Origin: an uncultured Collinsella sp.
GTDB lineage: Bacteria; Actinomycetota; Coriobacteriia; Coriobacteriales; Coriobacteriaceae
DNA: 14,798 nucleotides
Reading direction: 5' to 3'
Assembly: GCA_934654765.1 (NCBI GenBank)
Contig: CAKUGX010000041.1
Span: 1 to 14,798, forward strand
Shown here one piece after another: positions 1-6,567 of this stretch. The position numbers and the translations under genes are program-made. Each line of letters opens with the position of its first letter. The stretch's first letter is position 1. Below the pieces are notes generated by a model. That model searched no databases. It was not told where the DNA came from and worked only from the letters and a program-made list of their open reading frames with translations.

Positions 1-51
1 GTGCGGATCCGCGCAGCGGATGCGCGGAATCCTATACGCCGCACCATTTGA
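1..51 (+). CDS. 3' end of an upstream gene (partial, unidentified)
   Basis: Frame 1 is open from the window edge to a TGA at 49-51 and would encode a basic tail ending in RNPIRRTI. The stop lies 4 bases before a strong intrinsic terminator, which is where the end of a gene is expected. Only 16 codons are visible, so no family can be named. The segment also contains a perfect hairpin, ATCCGC-GCA-GCGGAT at 7-21, so it could instead be the 3' part of a structured RNA. The stop placement makes me slightly favour a coding end. Confidence 0.35.
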   Translation: MRIRAADARNPIRRTI

Positions 52-55
52 GATT

Positions 56-85
56 AAAGCTCCCGGCAACGGGGGCTTTTCTTTT
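56..85 (+). terminator. Intrinsic terminator with GCAA tetraloop
   Basis: Bases 56-65 pair with 70-79 over ten positions, one of them a G-U, closing a GCAA loop at 66-69. A T-rich tract (TTTT, C, TTTT) follows to 85. This should end transcription of the gene entering from the left. Confidence 0.85.
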
Positions 86-129
86 GCGCCAGCTTGAGTG
101 CTTTTGTCCAAAGGGACGATTTCCTGTCG

Positions 130-172
130 ACTCGTGTAAGATTCCGAGTAGATGTCGCGACTTATTCGCGAC
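130..172. promoter_or_regulatory. Leader with inverted repeats before the TPR gene
   Basis: The 127 bases between the terminator and the next start codon contain no gene. They hold a perfect 7-bp inverted repeat, GTCGCGA (154-160) and TCGCGAC (166-172), around CTTAT. A weaker one, ACTCG (130-134) and CGAGT (145-149), brackets a TAAGAT at 137-142 that could serve as a -10 box. No good -35 box is seen at the right distance. The repeats may be an operator or leader hairpins; no T-run follows, so they do not look like a terminator. Confidence 0.3.
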
Positions 173-208
173 CACTCCTTCTCAAGCGACCGATCAGGGT
201 GATATTTC

Positions 209-2650
209 GTGGCAGAGCGTCCGACATACAAGCTCAGGTTTCTCGATCCCAAGAAGCGCTTTCCGGCGATGCCCGAGCAGCCTGCGGGACGCTCATATGG
301 CGTGGTCTGGAAACTCTTTGGCGAGGATCAGCATGAATCTTGTTATGTCGTCGAATTCGTTGGCAAAAGCCATGTGTCGCTTTTGGGCTACGTAAGCGTT
401 TCGGGTGAGGTGTACAAGGTGGACCGCCCCGTTAGCGAGGCTCCGCTGCCCAACGATCCCGACATGGAACTGGTCCTTGACGAGTCGGACTCCGGTATTG
501 GTGAGATTATGGTGAGGGGAGCAAACGGCACGATGCGCGCGTGCGCGCGAACCGTCGGCTCTCCCGAAGGTCCCATGCGCGAACAGTCCGATCACGAGAC
601 ATGGAATTCGACCCGCTCCCTTCCTTACGGTGAGTTCATGGCATCGATGTTCCTGCGCTACGTGATATTCGCTGACTCCGAAAATACCATTGCGAGCACG
701 GCGGACGCCGACGGACTCGACGAGGGTATGCAAAACGTTGTCGACAAGATTAAGCTCGTAAAGTTGCCCGAGCCGGTCGAGGTGTTTTTGGGCTTTAACA
801 CGACACCGCTACCTGACGCTATCGAGACGCTGCTCTACCGCGTTGACCATGCCGAGAATCCGAGCGGTATCGAGCGCTATGCCGCTGCCCTTATGAGTGA
901 AATTGACTTGCCCCGCTTGCGCACCATCGCCGCTAAGTCCGAGATGAGCCTGGCTCGCATCGATCGCTCAAAGCTTTTCTATCTCAATTTTGATCGCAGC
1001 CTGCTGGACCAGGATGAGATTGACATGCTGCTTGCCATCGAGTGCCGTCTTAACCGTCTCTCCGGCATCCTTGAGCACATCGGGGCCGGATTGGTCCCTG
1101 CGGCATCCTCGCCGAGCCTTGAGGGCTGCGCGCTCTTTGATGCGTGGCATATCGCCAAGACGACCAACGGTGTTCCCCGACTGCTCGATACGGCCTCGAG
1201 CGATAACCCGTGGGGCAAACCGGGTACGGCGGCTTGCCAGCCGGGCGGTGAGTGGGATGTGCGTACCCGCTTCGCGCGTATTGTCGAGGCACTTAACGTG
1301 GTCACGCGGCTCGACTATACCTATCGGGCAAACGTTGCCGAGGGGATCATGCTCGTTCGGTTTGGGCAGTCTGTCGTTGATGCTATGCCACAACGTGAAT
1401 ACGACGCTCAAGATGACGCCTGGCGCGAGTTGGACGAGGACACGCGCGCGATCTGGGCCGCGGAGCACGATGCGCGCGTGGCACTCGCGCTTGCGGCAGC
1501 GTGTTTTGCCGCGGGCACCTGCATCACGCGCTGCTATGTGCAGATTGCTGCTCCCGACAGTGAGCAGGGCGAGCGCGTTGTCGCAACGTATTTCTTTGGG
1601 CGCGCGGCCTATCTGGCCGATTGCGTGCCTGTCGCCAAGGATCTTGAGGGCATGGACATGGACGATATGCCGTGCAAGCGTGTGCTTGAGGCATATGAGT
1701 CAACCGCTCCGGAGACGATTGAACCTGCGGAGGTTCATGCTCGTCCGCGTGATGACCATCGCATGCTGCCGCCGGCGCTGCGCGATCTGCTGCTTGCCGA
1801 TACGGCTGACGAGCTGGAGGTCATGGAAGAGGACGACGACCCATACGTGGCCCGTGTTGTTGAATTGCGCGAGCAGGCAAAAGTCGACCGTACAGGTGCT
1901 TTTGAAGGCTTTTCCCGTCTTGTTGAGGAGTTGGAGGCCAAGTGCGCCGTCGCCGAGCTTTTGGCGACAGGTCCGGTTCAAACGCAGTTTTGCGATAACC
2001 AGCTGGTGCGCATGGTGCTACCGGTGTTGGAAGAAGACCGCTCTGTGCGAATCCTTCGTGCGCCCGATGCGCTGTACTTTGCCCAGCACGAGATCTGCAG
2101 CTTTTACGCCGAGCAAGAGGACTTTGAACGAGCACTGCCCGAGGTGCGCCATCTTTACGATCTGGCGCGCTCGTCCATGCAGTCGCACTTTGCGCTCATC
2201 AACGTGCTTGCGCGTCTGGAGCGCTTTGACGAGATTATCGAGGTGGCGCGCCACGGCCTACGTATTGCCAGCGATCGTTCTGCAATCGGCTACCTGTTCT
2301 ATCGCTTGGCGTTTGCCTATTGGAATTGCGATCAGCTCGACCTGGCGCTGGCTTGTTACCGTCTGGTGCCGCGCGGCGAGGAGTCGGGTAGCAGCGCGCT
2401 GGAAGAAATGCAGGGCCTTATGAACGAGATGGGCGTCAGCGAGCCTCCGACGTTCGAGGAAGCGGTCGAGACCATCCACAAGGCTGGACTAGAGCTGCCG
2501 CCAGTGTCCGCCGTGACGAATCAGCTGGCGGATGCCGCTGTGCAACTGGTCGACAACGGTTTCTTTTTCCTGGCGCGCGGTTGTATCTTCCAAATGTGGC
2601 GCACCATGGGCAACGACGAGCTCGGCTCCCTCAACCGCTCGCTGGGGTAG
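209..2650 (+). CDS. Large TPR-like protein of unknown function (813 aa)
   Basis: The protein has no signal peptide or membrane segment, so it is probably cytoplasmic. The GTG start at 209 is supported by an AGGGTGA ribosome binding site at 196-202 and by an in-frame TGA at 200-202 that excludes any earlier start. I do not recognise the first 600 residues: they are acidic, mixed alpha/beta in character, and show no catalytic motif. Around residues 620-725 the pattern changes to paired amphipathic helices with TPR-like spacing, for example FYAEQEDFERALPEV and AFAYWNCDQLDLALACY, which suggests a protein-binding solenoid. A clearly acidic linker (EVMEEDDDPY) lies near residue 540. The gene stands alone between a terminator and a tRNA gene, so the context gives no hint of its job. 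It may be a scaffold restricted to this lineage; no function is claimed. Confidence 0.9.
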   Translation: MAERPTYKLRFLDPKKRFPAMPEQPAGRSYGVVWKLFGEDQHESCYVVEFVGKSHVSLLGYVSVSGEVYKVDRPVSEAPLPNDPDMELVLDESDSGIGEIMVRGANGTMRACARTVGSPEGPMREQSDHETWNSTRSLPYGEFMASMFLRYVIFADSENTIASTADADGLDEGMQNVVDKIKLVKLPEPVEVFLGFNTTPLPDAIETLLYRVDHAENPSGIERYAAALMSEIDLPRLRTIAAKSEMSLARIDRSKLFYLNFDRSLLDQDEIDMLLAIECRLNRLSGILEHIGAGLVPAASSPSLEGCALFDAWHIAKTTNGVPRLLDTASSDNPWGKPGTAACQPGGEWDVRTRFARIVEALNVVTRLDYTYRANVAEGIMLVRFGQSVVDAMPQREYDAQDDAWRELDEDTRAIWAAEHDARVALALAAACFAAGTCITRCYVQIAAPDSEQGERVVATYFFGRAAYLADCVPVAKDLEGMDMDDMPCKRVLEAYESTAPETIEPAEVHARPRDDHRMLPPALRDLLLADTADELEVMEEDDDPYVARVVELREQAKVDRTGAFEGFSRLVEELEAKCAVAELLATGPVQTQFCDNQLVRMVLPVLEEDRSVRILRAPDALYFAQHEICSFYAEQEDFERALPEVRHLYDLARSSMQSHFALINVLARLERFDEIIEVARHGLRIASDRSAIGYLFYRLAFAYWNCDQLDLALACYRLVPRGEESGSSALEEMQGLMNEMGVSEPPTFEEAVETIHKAGLELPPVSAVTNQLADAAVQLVDNGFFFLARGCIFQMWRTMGNDELGSLNRSLG

Positions 2651-2661
2651 GCGAAGCTTCC

Positions 2662-2688
2662 AAGGAGGAAAGGATGCTAGGCAATTAG
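2662..2688 (+). other. Perfect Shine-Dalgarno with a 4-codon ORF
   Basis: AAGGAGG at 2662-2668 is a full-strength ribosome binding site, with 5 bases before ATG at 2674. The frame it opens encodes only Met-Leu-Gly-Asn and stops at TAG (2686-2688). It lies between the TPR gene and the tRNA promoter. It could be a remnant of a lost gene start, a ribosome-loading or leader element, or chance. Confidence 0.35.
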
Positions 2689-2699
2689 AAAATTCCCTC

Positions 2700-2728
2700 T
2701 TGCCCATAATCGACTGTTTGGTTACTAT
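2700..2728 (+). promoter_or_regulatory. Promoter of tRNA-Ser
   Basis: TTGCCC at 2700-2705 and TACTAT at 2723-2728 are separated by 17 bases and lie 14 bases before the mature tRNA 5' end. This is a good sigma-70-type arrangement for a tRNA gene. Confidence 0.65.
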
Positions 2729-2742
2729 AGAACGGCTGTTAC

Positions 2743-2833
2743 GGAGAGCTGACCGAGAGGCCGAAGGTGCTCGCCTGCTAAGCGAGTATGCCCCAAAAGG
2801 GCATCTGGGGTTCGAATCCCCAGCTCTCCGCCA
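2743..2833 (+). tRNA. tRNA-Ser (anticodon GCU)
   Basis: Acceptor strands GGAGAGC (2743-2749) and GCTCTCC (2823-2829) pair fully, followed by discriminator G and an encoded CCA at 2831-2833. The anticodon stem CTCGC/GCGAG (2770-2774 with 2782-2786) encloses a 7-base loop whose anticodon GCT sits at 2777-2779, reading AGC and AGU. A long variable arm (2787-2805, with CCCC/GGGG-type pairing) marks it as a class II serine tRNA, and the T-arm has the canonical TTCGAAT loop. Its promoter and terminator are adjacent, so it appears to be a single-gene transcription unit. Confidence 0.97.
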
Positions 2834-2847
2834 GTTTAAATTTAAAG

Positions 2848-2873
2848 AAGGGTCCCATTTGGGGCCCTTTTTT
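2848..2873 (+). terminator. Terminator of tRNA-Ser
   Basis: AAGGGTCCC (2848-2856) pairs with GGGGCCCTT (2861-2869) around an ATTT loop, with one G-U pair. A T-run continues to 2873. Confidence 0.9.
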
Positions 2874-2888
2874 AGTTTCAAGAGCGTT

Positions 2889-2906
2889 AGCTGGGGATTC
2901 GAACCC
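2889..2906 (-). repeat. Inverted 18-bp copy of the tRNA-Ser T-arm
   Basis: AGCTGGGGATTCGAACCC is the exact reverse complement of 2808-2825, which is most of the tRNA-Ser T-arm plus the first bases of the acceptor 3' strand. The match stops after 18 bases on both sides, and no D-arm or anticodon arm is present. It lies between the tRNA terminator and the terminator of the minus-strand carboxypeptidase gene. Confidence 0.8.
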
Positions 2907-2908
2907 TC

Positions 2909-2941
2909 AAAAAAGGAGGCATCCTTTCGGACGCCTCCTTT
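2909..2941 (-). terminator. Terminator of the carboxypeptidase gene
   Basis: Read on the minus strand, AAAGGAGGC and GCCTCCTTT form a 9-bp stem (2933-2941 with 2912-2920). The stem extends inward by TCC/GGA after one mismatch, and the U-run is completed by the A tract at 2909-2914. It begins 25 bases after the stop codon at 2966. The short T-run on the plus strand may also stop traffic from the tRNA side. Confidence 0.9.
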
Positions 2942-2965
2942 CAATGGACTTATTATTCTTGCGCA

Positions 2966-4306
2966 CTACACCTCGGGAGCCTTGGCGACGGTCTCGCTTT
3001 CTGCCGTGAGTGGGCGGTTGTCGATGCGACGGCCCAAGCGATCGAGCTTCACGAGCAGCCATTCAATGGGATTCGGCCCTGCGCCTTCCTCGTCGGCAAC
3101 CAGGTCCATGACGGCGATCTTGGTGCCGTCCTGCTTGAGCGTGACGCTACCCACCTTGTCGCCCACATGCACCGTGCCCGAAAGATCGTCGTAGCTAACC
3201 TTTTCGGTCACCTCGCCGGCAAGGGAAAACACGGTCGCTTGCGCCGTGGGATCGGCGAGTGTGGCGTCGATCGTCTTATCCGTCCAGTCGGTTTGGCCAA
3301 TGCGCGCCATAAGCGGGTTGCCGTTGGCGGTCTTTTCCTGTGTGTTGGCGATTGCGACCGTCACCTTGTGGCCGTAGTACCAGTTGGCAAGGGTGGCGGT
3401 ATCGGTAAAGCGCTGGTCGGTGGTGGTGGAGTTCAAAACGACGGTGTAGATCTCGTCGCCGTCGCGGTTGTAGGCGCTCGTGAAGCAGTAGCCCGCGTCG
3501 TCGGTGGTGCCGGTCTTGCCGCCAATGTTGCCATCTTGGCCCAGCAAATAGTTATGCGTGTCCATGGAATGCGAATGGTCGGTGCCGTCGGCGCCCGTGA
3601 CCTCGATCCAGGAATCCTCGCTCGCCACGACCTCGCGGATTGTGTCGTTCTTCATGGCTTCCTGCATCATCAGCGCCACGTCGTGTGCAGTCGAGTGCAT
3701 GTCGCCGGCCCACTCATCAAAGTCCAGGCCATGCGGGTTCTCAAAGACCGTGCCGGTGCAGCCGAGCTTCTTGGCGCGCTCATTCATGGCCTTAACGAAC
3801 GTCGCCTCGGCGTCCTTGGTCTTGGGGTCGATCTTTTTGCCCACATATTCGGCGAGCACGATGGCAGCGTCGTTGCCCGAGGGAATCATCAAGCCACGCA
3901 GTGCCTGCTCCACGGTGAGCTCGTCGCCTTCAAGTAGGCCGGCAGTCGAGTTGCCCACGGTGGCCGCGGCGTTGCTCACCGTCACCTTCTCGTCCATCTT
4001 GCAGTTCTCGACAGTCAGGATTGCGGTCATAACCTTGGTGATCGAGGCAATCTTGACCTGTTTGTCGGCATCGCGGGCATAGTAGACGGTGCCGTCTTTG
4101 CCCATGACGAGGGCATTGGTCGCATCGATATCGGGTAGGTTCTCGGCCGTGATGCCGCGTGCATCGGCGGTTTTGCCGCAAACATTGTCGGTCGTGAGCA
4201 CCTGGGCACCGGCAACGGTGGGTATGCCAAGAGCAAGGGCAACGGCACAGGCAAAGCCAGCGGCAAGCTTGGTAGAGCGCTTTGCAAAAGAGGTGAGGGA
4301 CTTCAC
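2966..4306 (-). CDS. Secreted D-alanyl-D-alanine carboxypeptidase (peptidase S11, PBP5 type)
   Basis: The 446-residue protein has all three penicillin-binding active-site motifs of the S11 family: S88-I-T-K91 with the nucleophilic serine, S143-G-N145, and K264-T-G266. A signal peptide covers about residues 1-34 (basic start, hydrophobic core, AGA just before QV), so it acts outside the membrane, removing the terminal D-Ala from peptidoglycan pentapeptides. Residues from about 310 to 405 resemble the beta-rich PBP5 C-terminal domain. The tail NPIEWLLVKLDRLGRRI looks amphipathic and could anchor the enzyme peripherally. Start is GTG at 4306 with only a weak upstream site (GAAAG); no in-frame ATG or GTG occurs in the nearest 50 bases upstream. 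It is transcribed divergently from a VanR/VanS-like pair. Gene names dacA, dacF and vanY all belong to related enzymes, so I assign none. Confidence 0.95.
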   Translation of the reverse strand: MKSLTSFAKRSTKLAAGFACAVALALGIPTVAGAQVLTTDNVCGKTADARGITAENLPDIDATNALVMGKDGTVYYARDADKQVKIASITKVMTAILTVENCKMDEKVTVSNAAATVGNSTAGLLEGDELTVEQALRGLMIPSGNDAAIVLAEYVGKKIDPKTKDAEATFVKAMNERAKKLGCTGTVFENPHGLDFDEWAGDMHSTAHDVALMMQEAMKNDTIREVVASEDSWIEVTGADGTDHSHSMDTHNYLLGQDGNIGGKTGTTDDAGYCFTSAYNRDGDEIYTVVLNSTTTDQRFTDTATLANWYYGHKVTVAIANTQEKTANGNPLMARIGQTDWTDKTIDATLADPTAQATVFSLAGEVTEKVSYDDLSGTVHVGDKVGSVTLKQDGTKIAVMDLVADEEGAGPNPIEWLLVKLDRLGRRIDNRPLTAESETVAKAPEV

Positions 4307-4345
4307 AGATTTCGCTTTCGACGGGATGGTCTCTTCTGGCTCTAG

Positions 4346-4351
4346 AGTATA
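4346..4351 (-). promoter_or_regulatory. Possible -10 box of the carboxypeptidase gene
   Basis: On the minus strand this reads TATACT and lies about 40 bases before the GTG start. No convincing -35 box is seen 16-18 bases further upstream, so the promoter may need an activator or the call may be wrong. Confidence 0.35.
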
Positions 4352-4401
4352 TCGTTTGGCGGTGATGACGGTCGTCGCGTGCGTGCGCGGGCTGCGTCTG
4401 C

Positions 4402-4438
4402 GCCCGAACGGGCATGGCGGTGCTTAAGGTCGACTTAA
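4402..4438. promoter_or_regulatory. Candidate operator between divergent genes
   Basis: The 197-base divergent intergenic region carries TTAAG-GTCGA-CTTAA at 4424-4438, which is a palindrome apart from one extra G. Next to it is GCCCG-AA-CGGGC at 4402-4413. The first site lies roughly 40 bases upstream of a CATAAT at 4478-4483 that could be the -10 of the regulator gene, a normal position for an activator site. No good -35 box accompanies that -10. Confidence 0.35.
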
Positions 4439-4503
4439 TCGCCCGCGCTTGTTGTGTGTGCCGGGCGTCCCCTCGGGCATAATGGAGCGCGAGAGGAGCA
4501 CGC

Positions 4504-5199
4504 ATGAACGAGCGCATTTTGGTGGTTGACGATGAGAAGGCCATCGCCGACCTGGTTGGCATCTACCTTACAAAAGAGGGCTTTGATGTTCAGATCGCCT
4601 ACAGCGGAGCCGATGCGGCCAAGGCGATCTTGGAGCAAGAGTTCGATCTGGCGCTGTTAGATGTCATGCTGCCCGATATCGATGGCTTTGAGCTGTTGCG
4701 CACGATTCGCACCAGCCATACCTATCCCGTGATTATGCTGACGGCACGCGATGCCCAACAAGACAAGATTGAGGGACTTTCGCTCGGCGCGGACGATTAC
4801 GTTGTCAAACCGTTTCGCCCGCTGGAGCTCATCGCGCGCGTGCGTGCCCAGCTGCGCCGTTACACCAGCTACGGCAGCCGCGCGCAAGCGACCGAGTCCC
4901 CGCTCATTCAGCTCGACGGCCTCGAGATCAACCGTGACGCCCGCGCCGTGGCGGTGGACGGCGGGCAGGTGCGCCTGACGCCCATCGAGTATTCCATCCT
5001 GCTGTATCTGGTCGAGCATCGCGGCAGCGTAGTGCCCGTGGAGGACCTGTTCCGCGCGGTATGGAACGAGGACTTTATGCCCGGCTCCAACAACACAGTG
5101 ATGGTGCACATTCGCCATCTGCGCGAAAAGATCGGCGACGATGCCCAAAAGCCGCGCTTTATCAAGAATGTCTGGGGCGTCGGCTACATCATCGAATAA
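4504..5199 (+). CDS. VanR-like response regulator (OmpR/PhoB family)
   Basis: At 231 residues this is a full-length two-domain regulator. The receiver domain (about 1-118) has the acidic pair D9-D10, phosphoacceptor D53 in LLDVMLP, T80 and K102 of VKPF. The winged-helix DNA-binding domain (about 130-231) has a recognition region NNTVMVHIRHLREK at about 196-209 and ends in WGVGYIIE, both strongly reminiscent of the VanR branch. ATG at 4504 follows AGAGGAG (4492-4498) by 5 bases. The partner kinase gene starts 26 bases after its stop, so the two are probably cotranscribed. The carboxypeptidase gene points away on the other side and is the most obvious local target. The VanR resemblance is from memory of the family, not from an alignment. 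Confidence 0.95.
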   Translation: MNERILVVDDEKAIADLVGIYLTKEGFDVQIAYSGADAAKAILEQEFDLALLDVMLPDIDGFELLRTIRTSHTYPVIMLTARDAQQDKIEGLSLGADDYVVKPFRPLELIARVRAQLRRYTSYGSRAQATESPLIQLDGLEINRDARAVAVDGGQVRLTPIEYSILLYLVEHRGSVVPVEDLFRAVWNEDFMPGSNNTVMVHIRHLREKIGDDAQKPRFIKNVWGVGYIIE

Positions 5200-5225
5200 A
5201 GCCTTTGTTTGTGAGGAAAACGGAT

Positions 5226-6464
5226 ATGACAAATAGCAACGGGCAGGCGTTTGAGGTACCCGATCGACTTTTTGAATACGTACGGGCGGTCGTCGATAAC
5301 CGTGCGCTTGCGACGGTGCTGCTCTTTTTGTTGAGCCTGCTGCTGATCGGCATTGACAACATCATCGGCATCCTGGTGGTGCTGCTCGTCGGTTTTTTGC
5401 TGATCGATCGCTTTGAAATCGTACGTCGTTGCGTGGTGATTGGCGGTGCCGCGTGGGCTATCACGCTGGCGATTGGCGCCATGGCGCTCGGTGGCATCGA
5501 GGGGCCGGTGCTGTTCGATGCCGGCTTTGTGTTCAATATGCTCGGCTTTGTCTTGGCGCTTGCCGTGTGCGTTCTGTTCTTCTGCGGCCGCACCCTGTAC
5601 TACCAGGGCTATGAACAGGGGGAACAGCATGCCGACCGCGTGCTTGCCGCCCGTATCCAAGATCGCCTGATCGATCACCCCGACGCGTGGGACAACATCG
5701 ACGGTGACTTTCTTGAGGTCGAGGGCGCACTCAATAGCGTGCGCGATAGCGAGCGCAAGGTCCAGCAGGCTCTGCGCGACGAGTCGCATCGCAAGGACGA
5801 TCTTGTTACTTACCTTGCCCATGACTTGCGCACGCCGCTCGCCAGCGTGGTGGGCTATCTTTCGCTCTTGCAGGAGGCCCCTGATCTACCGCTCGAGCAG
5901 CGCGCGCACTTTACAGGCGTGGCGCTTGACAAGGCACACCGCCTCGATGCGCTCATCGAGGAGTTCTTCGACATCACGCGCTTCGACTTCCACGACATCG
6001 TGCTCACGCGCGGCTACGTCGACTTGGGGTTGTTGCTGGCACAGGTTGCCGACGAGTTCTATCCCATCCTCAACGAGCAGCACAAGGAGGCTCACGTCGA
6101 TATCTGCGAGGACCTGACGGTGCTCGTGGACGGCGACAAGATGGCCCGCGTCTTCAACAACATTATGAAAAACGCCGTCGCCTATAGTTACGAAGGCTCG
6201 ACCATCACGATTGAGGCTGGGCGCAAGGACGATGGCGGCGTGAGGGTGCGCTTTATCAACCAGGGCGATCCCATCCCCGCGGCGAAGCTCAAGGTGATCT
6301 TTGAGAAGTTCTATCGTCTGGATGCGGCTCGTGCGACCAATCGCGGCGGTGCCGGTCTGGGTCTTGCCATTGCCAAGGAGATTATCGCGGCGCACGGCGG
6401 CACCGTTGCGTGCGAATCAACGCCCGAACACACGGTATTCACCATCGAGCTGCCCGCTGCATAG
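5226..6464 (+). CDS. VanS-like sensor histidine kinase with four membrane helices
   Basis: I chose ATG 5226 because GAGGAAA (5213-5219) sits 6 bases before it; the frame is open far upstream into the regulator gene but lacks another ribosome binding site. The 412-residue protein begins with hydrophobic stretches at about 29-43, 45-60, 70-90 and 102-121 with hardly any extracellular loop, so it probably senses within or at the membrane. The phosphoacceptor is H199 in YLAHDLRTP. The ATPase domain has an N box (NNIMKNAVAYS, N312 and N316), a G1 box in the variant form NQGDPIP (345-351), and a G2 box GGAGLGLAI (374-382). The substituted G1 box and the dimerization helix GYLSLLQEAPDLP are typical of VanS-type kinases as I recall them. 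It should phosphorylate the regulator encoded just upstream. No vanH, ligase or vanX gene is nearby. Confidence 0.94.
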   Translation: MTNSNGQAFEVPDRLFEYVRAVVDNRALATVLLFLLSLLLIGIDNIIGILVVLLVGFLLIDRFEIVRRCVVIGGAAWAITLAIGAMALGGIEGPVLFDAGFVFNMLGFVLALAVCVLFFCGRTLYYQGYEQGEQHADRVLAARIQDRLIDHPDAWDNIDGDFLEVEGALNSVRDSERKVQQALRDESHRKDDLVTYLAHDLRTPLASVVGYLSLLQEAPDLPLEQRAHFTGVALDKAHRLDALIEEFFDITRFDFHDIVLTRGYVDLGLLLAQVADEFYPILNEQHKEAHVDICEDLTVLVDGDKMARVFNNIMKNAVAYSYEGSTITIEAGRKDDGGVRVRFINQGDPIPAAKLKVIFEKFYRLDAARATNRGGAGLGLAIAKEIIAAHGGTVACESTPEHTVFTIELPAA

Positions 6465-6474
6465 CCAAGGTGCC

Positions 6475-6567
6475 CTTACAAACACTTGACAATGCGCTCA
6501 CGTGCGTATGAGCCGCGATTCCTACTATCGATACTGCTGAATTGATATCGATATGGAGGTATGCGGT
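6475..6567 (+). promoter_or_regulatory. pstB upstream region with repeat motifs
   Basis: TTACAA (6476-6481) and TTGACA (6486-6491) are 10 bases apart, like the tandem half-sites of PhoP boxes in Gram-positive bacteria. TACTAT at 6523-6528 is a possible -10 box, identical to that of the tRNA-Ser promoter. Two copies of the palindrome TATCGATA follow at 6526-6533 and 6546-6553. The ribosome binding site GGAGG is at 6555-6559. No terminator separates this from the kinase gene upstream. Confidence 0.4.

Noticed and set aside
1..46. 3' part of a tRNA or other stable RNA, because GTGCGG and CCGCAC pair and CCA follows
   Set aside because: No T-arm consensus (TTCRA loop) fits before the CCA, and an in-frame stop followed at once by a terminator fits a coding end better.
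990..2423. Long open frame of 477 codons inside the TPR gene
   Set aside because: Its product is rich in Arg, Cys, Trp and Ser as expected of an out-of-frame reading of GC-rich DNA; it has no ribosome binding site.
2532..3194. Open frames across the tRNA gene encoding peptides such as WGSNPQLSA or GDSNPR
   Set aside because: These are well-known artefacts of translating tRNA T-arms; they cross a tRNA, two terminators and the antisense of the carboxypeptidase.
5061..5225. Earlier start for the VanS-like kinase inside the regulator gene
   Set aside because: The extra 55 residues are an out-of-frame reading of the conserved regulator C-terminus; ATG 5226 has a good ribosome binding site.
2966..6464. 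A vancomycin resistance cluster
   Set aside because: No vanH, D-Ala-D-Lac/D-Ser ligase, vanX or vanT is present, and the carboxypeptidase is an ordinary PBP5-type enzyme. Resistance is not supported.
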